Translations under genes and position numbers: made by a program
Notes under the pieces: model-generated
What the model saw: only the letters and a program-made list of their open reading frames with translations
Told to the model about the DNA's origin: nothing
Database searches by the model: none
Shown: positions 44,873-53,617 of the stretch, piece by piece
How the letters are laid out: every line of letters starts with the position of its first letter
How positions within the stretch are numbered: position 1 is the first letter of the stretch
Source of the DNA: an uncultured Opitutia bacterium
GTDB lineage: Bacteria > Verrucomicrobiota > Verrucomicrobiia > Opitutales > Opitutaceae
Length of the DNA: 64,000 nt
Assembly (NCBI GenBank): GCA_903834135.1
Contig: CAILHZ010000016.1
Coordinates: 459,001-523,000 of the forward strand
Direction of reading: 5' to 3'

Positions 44873-46075
44873 ATGTCGATGACAGATGAAGTAGCAGTTG
44901 AGCCCAAATCAGGCAAATCCTCTAACCACCTCGCACCAGGTGATGTTGGAATTGTAGTGCCTCACGATTTTGTCTACTCACATCCTTTCGCTTTTAAAAG
45001 TGGCCAAATAATCCCAGGTTTTACGCTGCGGTATGAAACGTACGGAGCACTCAATGCAACACGGGATAATGCTATTCTGATTTGTCATGCCTTAAGTGGC
45101 GATCATCACTGCGCTGGATGGCATAAAGCAGAAGACCGTAAACCGGGCTGGTGGAATAATATTGTTGGTCCCGGAAAAGCTGTAGATACAAATAAATTTT
45201 TTGTTGTGTGTGCTAATGTGATTGGAGGCTGCCAAGGCTCTACGGGTCCAGCATCGATTGATCCCTCGACACAAAAAGCTTACGGCATTCACTTTCCTTT
45301 CGTAACAATTGCTGACGTAGTTCGTTCACAAAAACTACTCTTAGAGCACTTAGGTGTTTCTGAATTACATGCAATCATGGGCGGATCAATGGGCGGTATG
45401 ACTGCAGTTCAATTTAGCATTGAATTTCCAGCATTTGTGAAACGCGTTCTTGCTATGGCAACGACTGCTCGAGAAAGCGCTCAAGCAATAGCCTTCAATG
45501 AAGTAGGGCGTCAGGCAATCATGCAGGATCCAGCCTGGAACCAAGGCGACTATCCTCGCGATGGAGGACCGCGCGTTGGTCTAGCCATTGCACGCATGAT
45601 GGCTCATATCACGTATCTGAGTGATACATCAATGGACAGGAAATTTGGTCGCCGTAGAACCACGCTACAAAATCAAGAAGGTGTGCCAGCACTTGATGCT
45701 CCTTTTGAAGTGGAAAGTTATTTGAAGCACCAAGGACAAAGTTTTATTAATCGCTTTGATGCGAATTCCTATCTGACTATAACTCGTGCGTTGGATAATT
45801 TTGATTTAGCTCAGGGCTACACTTCACTTGAAAAAGCAGTGGCGTGCGTTCAATCCGAATGTCTCATTGTTGGTTTTGAGAGCGATTGGCTTTTCCCTCC
45901 CGAACAAAATAGAGAAATTGCACTAGCTCTACTTAAATGCGGTAAGCGTGCAAGTTATGCTGAGCTTGCTACTGACTTAGGTCACGATTCATTTCTTTTA
46001 GAAAGTGAAGAGCTGTACGCGATTGTACGTTCTTTTTTAGGCCGAAAAACCAACGCTACTGATTTTGCGATTTAA
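44873..46075 (+). CDS. metX: Homoserine O-acetyltransferase
   Basis: A 400-residue alpha/beta hydrolase-fold acyltransferase of the MetX family. The nucleophile S172 is in GGSMGGM; the Asp (ESDWLFPPEQ) and His (LGHDSFLLE) of the triad are near the C-terminus. It transfers acetyl from acetyl-CoA to homoserine, committing it to methionine; some MetX enzymes prefer succinyl-CoA, which is not decidable here. metW follows 3 bp later, the usual MetX-MetW pairing. Confidence 0.95.
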   Translation: MSMTDEVAVEPKSGKSSNHLAPGDVGIVVPHDFVYSHPFAFKSGQIIPGFTLRYETYGALNATRDNAILICHALSGDHHCAGWHKAEDRKPGWWNNIVGPGKAVDTNKFFVVCANVIGGCQGSTGPASIDPSTQKAYGIHFPFVTIADVVRSQKLLLEHLGVSELHAIMGGSMGGMTAVQFSIEFPAFVKRVLAMATTARESAQAIAFNEVGRQAIMQDPAWNQGDYPRDGGPRVGLAIARMMAHITYLSDTSMDRKFGRRRTTLQNQEGVPALDAPFEVESYLKHQGQSFINRFDANSYLTITRALDNFDLAQGYTSLEKAVACVQSECLIVGFESDWLFPPEQNREIALALLKCGKRASYAELATDLGHDSFLLESEELYAIVRSFLGRKTNATDFAI

Positions 46076-46078
46076 GGC

Positions 46079-46684
46079 ATGAGCAACATTCCCGAAAAAC
46101 GTACTATCGATATGCAGGTGATTGGAGATTGGGTTGAACCAAATTCCAAAGTTTTGGATTTGGGTTGCGGCAAAGGAGAGCTATTGGGTTATCTCATGCG
46201 TCAAAAACAAGTTATCTCTACAGGGGTAGATCTTGATTTTGAGCGGATTACGGCCTGCGTAGAACGTGGTGTAAGCGCATACCAGGGAGATATGGCGAGT
46301 TTCATGGCTGCTTTCCCTGAAGGACACTTTGACCGTGTTATATGCTCAAGAACGCTTCACGAATTACATAATCCAGCAAGTGTCATACTTGAAGCCCTTC
46401 GAGTGGGAAAAACCCTCACGGTTGGTTTCGTAAACCATGGCTTTTGGAAAAATCGTTTCTATACACTTTTCCAGGGCAAGAAGGTAAAAAATTTAATTTA
46501 CCCAACAGAATGGGATGAAAGTCGTCCAGCTAATCCCGTAACAATTGCTGACTTTGAAGCATTCTGTAAGAGAAAAGAAATTAAAATTAGTCGCCGTGTT
46601 CATTTACTCGGAGATTGGAAAAGCCCTTGCCGTTTATTTCCTAACTTGCTTTCCGGGTACGCGCTTTACGATCTGTCGAGGTAA
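46079..46684 (+). CDS. metW: Methionine biosynthesis protein MetW
   Basis: A 201-residue class I methyltransferase-fold protein with motif I VLDLGCGKGELLGYL and the MetW-specific VDLDFERITACVERGV, FDRVICSRTLHELHNP and GFVNHGFWKNRF stretches. MetW is needed for or stimulates MetX in several bacteria. Its 3-prime end overlaps the convergent prmB gene by 44 bp. Confidence 0.93.
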   Translation: MSNIPEKRTIDMQVIGDWVEPNSKVLDLGCGKGELLGYLMRQKQVISTGVDLDFERITACVERGVSAYQGDMASFMAAFPEGHFDRVICSRTLHELHNPASVILEALRVGKTLTVGFVNHGFWKNRFYTLFQGKKVKNLIYPTEWDESRPANPVTIADFEAFCKRKEIKISRRVHLLGDWKSPCRLFPNLLSGYALYDLSR

Positions 46685-47609
46685 GTTTTATTTTTTTTAA
46701 ATGCTCTGCCTTAAACATGCAGATGCAGTTTGATCCATCTGCTGTTGATAGCCAAATAGGCTTAAGGTGTTTAAATTCTTTGTCTATTGCCTCTTGTAGT
46801 CCTCCTACCTCGATTAAGACAGAGCCGTGCGAAGCGAGCCGTGGAACCGACTGTACGAGAAGTTTGCGTATAATATCCAAGCCGTCTCCACCACCGTCCA
46901 AAGCCATACGAGGCTCGTGGTGAAACTCTTTAGGAAGTTGATCCACGTGCGCACTAGGCTCGTAAGGAGGATTACTTAAAATTAAATCGTATGTCTTAAG
47001 AGGAACCGAGTCGAAAACATCACTTTGATATAACGTGATGCGCTTTTTTAAATCATGATTAGTAACATTTATTTTAGCCACATCTAGCGCATCCTCAGAA
47101 AGATCAATCCCGTCTACTTTGGCATCAGGAAAAGCGTGTGCTAGCAAAATTGCCAAACAGCCTGAACCTGTACACACATCTACCATCTGCTTAGGGGTCT
47201 GTTTGAGCCCCGTAAGTAAATCGATGTAGGGAATAATTTCTAAGAAATAACTACGCGGAATAATTACGCGCTCATCTACATAAAAACCAAATTCACCAAG
47301 CCATGCTTCTTTGGTTAAATATCCTGCAGGAATATGTTCGAGTATTCTTTTCTTAAAAACTTCTGTTAGTGATTTGATTTCACTGGTTTTAAGTTTTCTT
47401 GATAATACTGATGTATCGCTATCCATAGGGATACCGAGTGTAAATAAGATTAAATACAATGCCTCGTCGTGGGCATTATCTGAAACCTGACCCAGCGCTA
47501 ACTTATATTTTACATAAAGCTTCTTTGTAAAACTAAGCCACTTTCCTGGTGTTGTGAGCTCCGCGGTTTTTGCAAACGGATTTGAAATTGAGCGCTGTGA
47601 CGTGGCCAT
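46641..47609 (-). CDS. prmB: Protein-(glutamine-N5) methyltransferase, PrmB/HemK family
   Basis: A 322-residue SAM-dependent methyltransferase. The N-terminal helical domain with AGYLTKEAWLGEFGFYVDERVIIPRS matches PrmB, which methylates a glutamine in ribosomal protein uL3. Motif I is VDVCTGSGCLAILLA and the substrate motif NPPY lies at 213-216. The last 14 codons overlap metW on the other strand. PrmC (release factor methylase) is a less likely alternative. Confidence 0.9.
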   Translation of the reverse strand: MATSQRSISNPFAKTAELTTPGKWLSFTKKLYVKYKLALGQVSDNAHDEALYLILFTLGIPMDSDTSVLSRKLKTSEIKSLTEVFKKRILEHIPAGYLTKEAWLGEFGFYVDERVIIPRSYFLEIIPYIDLLTGLKQTPKQMVDVCTGSGCLAILLAHAFPDAKVDGIDLSEDALDVAKINVTNHDLKKRITLYQSDVFDSVPLKTYDLILSNPPYEPSAHVDQLPKEFHHEPRMALDGGGDGLDIIRKLLVQSVPRLASHGSVLIEVGGLQEAIDKEFKHLKPIWLSTADGSNCICMFKAEHLKKIKLTSTDRKARTRKAS

Positions 47610-47610
47610 T

Positions 47611-48408
47611 TTATTTAGTTAAATGTTCGTGGCTAAATATATGCTCTGAGCAGTAGCAGTGATCTCCGGCACATTTTGAGCAATATCTGAAATCTAATTC
47701 TGTATTAGATACATCAGTTTTTTTACATATCGTACATTGATGTCTAAATGAAGGAGCTTGCGCGGTGCGCACAGCACGACCAACACGTCTTGTTTTATTA
47801 CCTGCAGAGGACCAAATATCTCGCCCAAAGAAAATAATAACATTACCGGCGGCCGATATAATCTGAAGACGTATGCCTAAAGAGCCTTGAATAAATCCAA
47901 ATACAGCGAATACCCAGACAACGAGCGCCAACCAGCGTACTTTAACTGGAACGACAAAAAATATTAACATCTCAAACTCTGGATTCAAATAAGCGAACGC
48001 TAGAAATAACGAGTATCCTAAATACACATTTGAAACAGGTATAAGCGGCGCAAGAAAGGATAGCCCAACAGTTAGCGCCCAACCAAAAATAAGAAATAAG
48101 TTATATTTAAATGATCCCCAAACCGCTTCTAAAGCATTGCCCATGAAGTAAAAAATCCACCACCCAAAAACAAGGAAGACATACCCAAACATTCCGCCCG
48201 AGGGGATTGATGTAACAAATACAAAGGTAATGATACGCCACCATTGTCCAGCCAGTGCAAATGCAGGGATATAGATAAAGTTTGCTGGGTTTACCGTACC
48301 AAGCATTCCAGTAAGAACTACGAAAACTTGGCCTATAATTATATATAGCGTTAGGTTATGGATGCAGAATCGTCCAAAATTGCGCTCTAGTTTATCGAGA
48401 AAAGACAT
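47611..48408 (-). CDS. Rhomboid-like membrane protein with C-terminal zinc-binding domain
   Basis: The product (265 aa) has about six TM helices with a rhomboid/Derlin-like layout (WWRIITFVFV, a short amphipathic turn, GNALEAVWG), but I find no GxSG serine motif, so protease activity is doubtful. The C-terminal 40 residues hold Cys pairs (C227-x2-C230 and C245-x2-C248 in the longer numbering from 48414) plus CxC and His, like a small zinc ribbon or B-box. It ends one base before prmB starts. Confidence 0.7.
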   Translation of the reverse strand: MSFLDKLERNFGRFCIHNLTLYIIIGQVFVVLTGMLGTVNPANFIYIPAFALAGQWWRIITFVFVTSIPSGGMFGYVFLVFGWWIFYFMGNALEAVWGSFKYNLFLIFGWALTVGLSFLAPLIPVSNVYLGYSLFLAFAYLNPEFEMLIFFVVPVKVRWLALVVWVFAVFGFIQGSLGIRLQIISAAGNVIIFFGRDIWSSAGNKTRRVGRAVRTAQAPSFRHQCTICKKTDVSNTELDFRYCSKCAGDHCYCSEHIFSHEHLTK

Positions 48409-48433
48409 GATCAAAAAAGTTATGAATGATTAG

Positions 48434-49300
48434 TTATTTTTTAAGCAACCGGTTTAATTCTGTAATGAGTTTCTGCTTTTGCTTATCTAATTGTGGTTCA
48501 GATATTGTACGGATCAGTAAACTAGCATGATCATAACGATTATCTTTCATTAGTACATTAACAGCGTGAAGTCGCATAGTTTCACGTTCTAAATTAGTTT
48601 TAGCTTTTTCTTCGAGATGTGCCCATTGAATTAGAGCTCCTGGCCAATCCGGTTTTTCTAAATCGTAAAAAGCCTCGGCATAACGGTAGGTAAACTCTAT
48701 ACGTTCTGGAGCAAGTTCGGCAGCTTTCTTAAAAGCGCTAAGCATTGTCTCATCTAATTGAGGACGTGTGTAGATTCCTTTTTTAATAAAATCATTGCGC
48801 GCTTCATACAACAGCGAACCAAGCTGGTAGTGGTAAAGTGGTTGATCTGGCGCTAATTTAATCGCTGCGATGTAATAATTAATTGCCTCCAAAGGTCTTC
48901 CTTCTTCAGCGAGGTAGTTTCCAATCTGGTTTTTAACGAGCGGGATATCTGGATCGAGTGAATTTGCTTTAAGCAGCATCATCGCCGCCTCCTTCTGCAT
49001 ACCTAGTTTTGATAACAAATAACCATAGGAAGCATAACCTGCTGCAAAATTAGGGCTATCGTGCACCAAGAGATCGTACTCGTGGCATACTTCTTGGAGC
49101 TGAACTCGAATACTTTCTACATCTAGGGTTTCACCCCCTTTGTTTGCGTTATCTAATATAATCTTTTGGCGTTCTACTATACGCTTTAAGTTACGTTGCG
49201 GTAAAGTCACCCCATCTGGTTCATCTGCGCAAAGCCCTCTGCTAAGCGCACAAAGCGCTATACATGAAATCCAAAAATAGCGTGTAGGAGTTGAGTTCAA
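48434..49300 (-). CDS. Exported TPR repeat protein
   Basis: A 288-residue protein with a signal peptide (about 1-24, ending GLCA) and several tetratricopeptide repeats between about residues 75 and 235 (for example FAAGYASYGYLLSKLGMQKEAAMMLLKANSLDPD and YYIAAIKLAPDQPLYHYQLGSLLYEA). It probably scaffolds protein contacts in the periplasm. It precedes the rhomboid-like gene by 25 bp on the same strand. Confidence 0.85.
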   Translation of the reverse strand: MNSTPTRYFWISCIALCALSRGLCADEPDGVTLPQRNLKRIVERQKIILDNANKGGETLDVESIRVQLQEVCHEYDLLVHDSPNFAAGYASYGYLLSKLGMQKEAAMMLLKANSLDPDIPLVKNQIGNYLAEEGRPLEAINYYIAAIKLAPDQPLYHYQLGSLLYEARNDFIKKGIYTRPQLDETMLSAFKKAAELAPERIEFTYRYAEAFYDLEKPDWPGALIQWAHLEEKAKTNLERETMRLHAVNVLMKDNRYDHASLLIRTISEPQLDKQKQKLITELNRLLKK

Positions 49301-49444
49301 GAGATACTAGACAGGTTCAACCTTTGGTTGTTCAGACGCAACCTTAGAGGTAAAAACCTTCCTATCAAAGCAGTTGTCACAAGCCATTAAGACTGCAATA
49401 AACAAACCGACTGTTATTTCTAGCAATCTTAACCTACTTTTGCC

Positions 49445-50593
49445 CTGAATATTCTAGACCGACATATTTTCAAAAGCGCATTATTTACCTGTGCTGCTGC
49501 TGTTGGTCTTTTTTCATTTATGTTGGTTACGGGTAATGTTGTGCGCGATTTGATCGGACCAGGTCTTTCCGGACAGTTATCCTTAAGTTCTTTCATACAG
49601 CTTATTGTTTTATTGGTACCCTTAGGTCTTACCTACGGACTTCCTATGGGAATGTTAACGGGAGTACTTTTAACCTTGGGCCGTTTATCAGCCGATAGCG
49701 AAATTACTGCGATGCGCGCCTGCGGTGTTAGCTTAGCTCGCATAGCACGGCCACTAATTATTTTAGGCCTGCTTGGTTTTGCAATTGGCCTACCTGTAAA
49801 CTTTGAATCGATGCCTCAAGCTCGTATGCAATACGACCGTGTACTCACAGATGCCCTGCGTGCTAGTCCAATGAGTTTAATTGCTCCTAAAACATTTATT
49901 CGAGATTTTCCTGGCTTTGTCGCTTACGTAGGATCGAAGGATAAAGATGAGCTTAAGGATTTTTGGCTCTGGCAACTCGATAAAGATCGCCGTGTGGTTC
50001 GCTTCATTCGTGCTGCTTCAGGCCACATTGAATACAGCGCAAATACTAACGAACTGATTCTTACTTTGTATCAGGCCCAGATAGAAACTCGTAACGATAC
50101 TAATCCAGATAATTTTAGTGAACCCGAACCTATCGGCGTATTTCAGAAGGTTGAGCCAATGCATTTGTCATTGGATAATATTTTTGGTCACGCAGGCCCT
50201 CGTCGTAAACCCGCATGGATGACTTACGGTGAACTTCAGGCGGAGATTAAACGCTTGGCCTCTGAAGTCGTTCCTGCATCCCAATTAAAAGATCATGTCC
50301 GTACACAAATGAAGTACTCGATGACGATCACGGATAAGTTTACAACAGCACTTGCTGCACTCTCCTTTGTCTTAGTTGGTATTCCCTTAGGAATAAAAGT
50401 CTCCAGAAAGGAAACCAGTGCTAATCTGGGTGTAGCTGTGGGGTTAGCCTTAGGGTACTATTTTCTGACTGTAATGGTAAACTGGCTAGATCGTCATCCG
50501 GAATATCGGCCAGACCTGCTTCTATTACTTCCGAATATAATCTTTATCTGTATTGGCCTTTGGCTCTTTAGAAAAACAGAGCAAAATTCCTAG
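49445..50593 (+). CDS. LptF/LptG family LPS export permease, probable CTG start
   Basis: A YjgP/YjgQ-family permease that, with LptB, extracts LPS from the inner membrane and feeds the Lpt bridge. TM helices lie at the N-terminus and in the last 100 residues, around a periplasmic beta-jellyroll. The first ATG (49520) would remove half of TM1. The frame upstream to a stop at 49430-49432 has no ATG, GTG or TTG but reads (M)NILDRHIFKSALFTC from CTG 49445, which matches the family N-terminus. The length becomes 382 aa. LptF versus LptG is not resolved. Confidence 0.87.
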   Translation: MNILDRHIFKSALFTCAAAVGLFSFMLVTGNVVRDLIGPGLSGQLSLSSFIQLIVLLVPLGLTYGLPMGMLTGVLLTLGRLSADSEITAMRACGVSLARIARPLIILGLLGFAIGLPVNFESMPQARMQYDRVLTDALRASPMSLIAPKTFIRDFPGFVAYVGSKDKDELKDFWLWQLDKDRRVVRFIRAASGHIEYSANTNELILTLYQAQIETRNDTNPDNFSEPEPIGVFQKVEPMHLSLDNIFGHAGPRRKPAWMTYGELQAEIKRLASEVVPASQLKDHVRTQMKYSMTITDKFTTALAALSFVLVGIPLGIKVSRKETSANLGVAVGLALGYYFLTVMVNWLDRHPEYRPDLLLLLPNIIFICIGLWLFRKTEQNS

Positions 50594-50606
50594 GTTAATA
50601 TATAAG

Positions 50607-50631
50607 TTGTTATCCATTAAATAGATAACAA
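50607..50631. terminator. Inverted repeat between convergent lptF/G and arnD
   Basis: Arms TTGTTATC/GATAACAA with a 9-base centre that can extend by ATT/AAT. It lies between two converging genes and may terminate both directions, although T-runs are absent. Confidence 0.45.
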
Positions 50632-50649
50632 TACATACGAGTGAATCGA

Positions 50650-51552
50650 CTAAGCTTTCTGCACGGCAACGAGGCCACTACGGCCATCGATTTCTGCCAT
50701 AACCTGCTCACCTACCAGCACTGCCTGGGGCTTAGATAAAATCTCTTTAGCAAGGTCGTCCATACGCACAAATTCTACTCCGACATCTTTCCACGCTTGA
50801 AGTAGCGTGCGAAATAGAGGACGCCTACCCATACCTTCAATTTCTGCGTGAAGGGTAAAAATATTAGGTCTATCTGATTTCAAAAGTTTAACGTAATGCT
50901 CAACGATACTTGAGTCTGGATATTCAGGTCTACCTAGGAGTTCATCGAAAGTAGGTAAAGTACTCGGAATCTCTACTGTTTTAAAAACCTGTCCGTTTAT
51001 TTGTGGAATGAATGCAAAGTCGCCACGAGTGTCACTTGCATAAAGCATATTTGCTTCATCATATACCTGCCGGCTTAGAGCATTACTTTGCCATCCGGGA
51101 GCTCCAGCCGTTTTGGTTTCAAATCCGAAGATACGTTTAAATTCACTACGTGCTAAATCAAACTCCTTGCGAATTTTTTCGATTGGCAAGGTCTGAACAT
51201 AATCCTGCCAGCGGTAGTGATTGTAGGAATGTATTCCGACTTCAAAGCCGTCATCGTAAACTTTTTTCATGATCGCTTCGTTTCTGCGCCCGATATGCGG
51301 TGCGGGTAAAAGCGTTCCGTTTAAAAGTGTTCTTACCCCATACATCGAGACAACACTTGTACGGCTTACCTTCTTAAAAAACCCTGGTCTAAAAATACGT
51401 GTTATTGCTCTACCGGTTTGATCCGGCCCAAGTGAAAAAAGAAAACACGCAGGTGCTCCAAATTCTTTAAAGTCTGCAACCAGAGCTGGAACCCCTTCGC
51501 GGGTTCCACGATCTGTATCCACATCAACTTTAAGTGCTACGCGAACGGACAT
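50650..51552 (-). CDS. arnD: Undecaprenyl-phosphate-L-Ara4FN deformylase (polysaccharide deacetylase family)
   Basis: A 300-residue NodB-fold enzyme. ALKVDVDTDRGTREG is the ArnD-type metal-binding start, and FEVGIHSYNHYRWQDY and the late IFTLHAEIEGMG carry His ligands. ArnD removes the formyl group from undecaprenyl-phosphate-Ara4FN before transfer to lipid A. It is the last gene in the arn run, 3 bp after the arnA decarboxylase gene. Confidence 0.92.
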   Translation of the reverse strand: MSVRVALKVDVDTDRGTREGVPALVADFKEFGAPACFLFSLGPDQTGRAITRIFRPGFFKKVSRTSVVSMYGVRTLLNGTLLPAPHIGRRNEAIMKKVYDDGFEVGIHSYNHYRWQDYVQTLPIEKIRKEFDLARSEFKRIFGFETKTAGAPGWQSNALSRQVYDEANMLYASDTRGDFAFIPQINGQVFKTVEIPSTLPTFDELLGRPEYPDSSIVEHYVKLLKSDRPNIFTLHAEIEGMGRRPLFRTLLQAWKDVGVEFVRMDDLAKEILSKPQAVLVGEQVMAEIDGRSGLVAVQKA

Positions 51553-51555
51553 CCG

Positions 51556-52593
51556 TTATTCTAATTCGTAGCCCTTGTGAGCCAAATGATAATCTAAGGT
51601 CTTCTTAATCGCAGTCTTCAAATCAACTTTAGGTTTCCACCCGAGTTGTTTGTGAATTGCTGCAACTGATGGGACTCTACGATTAATATCTTGATAGTAT
51701 TTTCCAAAATATTGACCTGATGATACGACCACTGTTTTTGCAGCCGCGGCATGTGATTTATACTCTGGAAATTGCTTAAATGCAGCGATGATCAACTTTG
51801 CAAGCTGAGCAACACTTACATTGTTATCTGGATTTCCGATGTTGAAAATCTGGCGTGATGCTTTGCCATTCTTATTTTCAATGATGCGCAGGAGTGCATC
51901 TATACCGTCATCAATATATGTGAATGAGCGTCCCTGCTTACCACCATCAACAAGTTGCAACGGTTTTTTGAAAATAACATTCGAGATAAATTGCGTGAAT
52001 AAGCGTGAGCTACCCTCTTTATGCTCAAATACATTATCTAATTTTGGCCCAATCCAATTAAATGGTCTAAACAAAGTGTAATCTACATTATCACGTACGC
52101 CATACGCATAAATGACACGGTCTAAGAGTTGCTTCGAGCAAGCATAGATCCAGCGCTGTCTTTCGATAGGTCCATAGACTAAACTGCTTGTTTCCTCATT
52201 AAGTTCATCATCTGGGCACATGCCATATACTTCAGAAGTAGAAGGGAAAATAATGCGCTTCTTATACTTTGCGCACATGCGAACAATTTCTAAATTACCT
52301 TCAAAATCTAATTCGAAGACACGTAGTGGATCGCGGACGTACTGAATTGGATTAGCGATCGCGACTAAAGGAACAACAACGTCGCACTTCTTCACATGAT
52401 ATTCGATCCACTCTTTGGAAATTGTGATATCACCTTCAACGAACTTAAAACGTGGATTTCCTAAGCTGTCTCCAAGCTTATGATCTCCAATATCAAGACC
52501 GTATACTTCCCAATCTTTTTGGGTAAGAATGGCGTGCGTCAGTGAGCTGCCAATAAATCCGTTGGCGCCAAGAATCAGAACTTTGATAGGCAT
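51556..52593 (-). CDS. arnA: UDP-glucuronate decarboxylase (ArnA C-terminal half as a separate protein)
   Basis: A 345-residue short-chain dehydrogenase/epimerase-fold protein with NAD motif GANGFIGS (9-16), the ArnA-specific PSTSEVYGMC with E121, catalytic Y150-xxx-K154 and TLFRPFNWIGPKLD. In E. coli this activity, oxidative decarboxylation of UDP-GlcA to UDP-Ara4O, is the C-terminal domain of bifunctional ArnA. Here it is a separate gene, 118 bp downstream of the formyltransferase gene. Confidence 0.92.
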   Translation of the reverse strand: MPIKVLILGANGFIGSSLTHAILTQKDWEVYGLDIGDHKLGDSLGNPRFKFVEGDITISKEWIEYHVKKCDVVVPLVAIANPIQYVRDPLRVFELDFEGNLEIVRMCAKYKKRIIFPSTSEVYGMCPDDELNEETSSLVYGPIERQRWIYACSKQLLDRVIYAYGVRDNVDYTLFRPFNWIGPKLDNVFEHKEGSSRLFTQFISNVIFKKPLQLVDGGKQGRSFTYIDDGIDALLRIIENKNGKASRQIFNIGNPDNNVSVAQLAKLIIAAFKQFPEYKSHAAAAKTVVVSSGQYFGKYYQDINRRVPSVAAIHKQLGWKPKVDLKTAIKKTLDYHLAHKGYELE

Positions 52594-52623
52594 GGTAAGA
52601 GATTAAAATACGAGATAAACCGA

Positions 52624-52700
52624 TAAGGCTCTCAGTTGCAAGAGCATGAGCCTTAACAATTCAGACCACTTTAAAGCCTATAAGATCCCTAATATAGGCT
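52624..52700 (-). other. Two inverted repeats inside the arn operon
   Basis: The 118-bp gap between the two arnA genes holds perfect 8-bp dyads: AGCCTATA/TATAGGCT (52675-52682 and 52693-52700, 10-base loop) directly after the formyltransferase stop, then TAAGGCTC/GAGCCTTA (52624-52631 and 52648-52655). No T-run follows. They may be mRNA processing, attenuation or stabilising elements. Confidence 0.5.
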
Positions 52701-52711
52701 GCCCGTGAGGA

Positions 52712-53617
52712 TTATATGATCTGTCCAATAGCCAAACTAGGCACATCTCCTCGCCATTCTGTTCGGGTAAGCTCTAATGCGCCGTCTAAAGTTGCTATAA
52801 CAAGTGGCTTAATAGAAAGAATCTCCCCTGCTTTCCCTCGTTTATTGCGTGCTGCTTGAGAATCTGACTCTGCCCACCAAACCATGAGCCTGGAATCTCC
52901 AATATCTGTAAAAGCACCTGGGTATGGGTCTGTCACGGCCCGAATTAAGTCAAAAATCTGTTTTGAATAATGATTCCAATGAATTCTACCGTCTTCAGGT
53001 GTACGCCCACCGAAATAGCTTACCTTTGTTTCATCTTGCGGTGTTTCGTTGGCTTTACCTGCCAATAAAAGATCAATTTGCCTTTCTAAGACACGCTTTG
53101 CACAAGGAAGTACTTTTCTAAAGGCAGCCTCTGCTGTGTCCCGAGAATCAATCTCTACACCTTCTTGATCTACAATAGCTCCTGCATCTGCTGACTTAAC
53201 CATTCGGTGAAGAGTCATGCCAATTCGAGTCTCACCGTGTAAGACCGCCCAATTAATCGGCGCACGTCCACGATATGCAGGCAGTAGTGAGCCATGCATA
53301 TTGAAAGCACCGAGCGGAGCTAACGCTAAAATACGCGTACTAATCATATTCCTGTAGTATACAGAAATTATTAAATCGGGTTTGAGTGCAGTGATTGTTT
53401 CTATCCACTCAGGAGTTGTAATTTTCTGGGGCGTATAAACAGGAATTTTTTTTTCACGTGCTGCTAGCGCAGGTGTCTTAAACCAAATTTTTTCGTTAGG
53501 ATTATCTTCGTGGGTAAAAAGCCCCACGATATTATCACCACGGTTTAACAAAAGGCTAAGGCATTCATAGCCGACCTCGCTGTAACCGAAGAACAAAATT
53601 CTTGGCTTAGCTGTCAT
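52712..53617 (-). CDS. arnA: UDP-4-amino-4-deoxy-L-arabinose formyltransferase (ArnA N-terminal half as a separate protein)
   Basis: A 301-residue formyltransferase with the catalytic set of the ArnA/Fmt fold: N106 and H108 in FNMHGSLLPAYRGRAP and D144 in KSADAGAIV. It uses 10-formyl-tetrahydrofolate to formylate UDP-Ara4N, driving the pathway forward. A C-terminal ArnA-type small domain follows to residue 300, so it is complete and not a truncated fusion. Its start overlaps arnC by 4 bp. Confidence 0.92.
   Translation of the reverse strand: MTAKPRILFFGYSEVGYECLSLLLNRGDNIVGLFTHEDNPNEKIWFKTPALAAREKKIPVYTPQKITTPEWIETITALKPDLIISVYYRNMISTRILALAPLGAFNMHGSLLPAYRGRAPINWAVLHGETRIGMTLHRMVKSADAGAIVDQEGVEIDSRDTAEAAFRKVLPCAKRVLERQIDLLLAGKANETPQDETKVSYFGGRTPEDGRIHWNHYSKQIFDLIRAVTDPYPGAFTDIGDSRLMVWWAESDSQAARNKRGKAGEILSIKPLVIATLDGALELTRTEWRGDVPSLAIGQII

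Noticed and set aside
49301-49444. Small RNA or further gene in the gap between the TPR gene and lptF/G
   Set aside because: Only a weak CAACC/GGTTG pairing is seen. The region is best explained as a divergent promoter.
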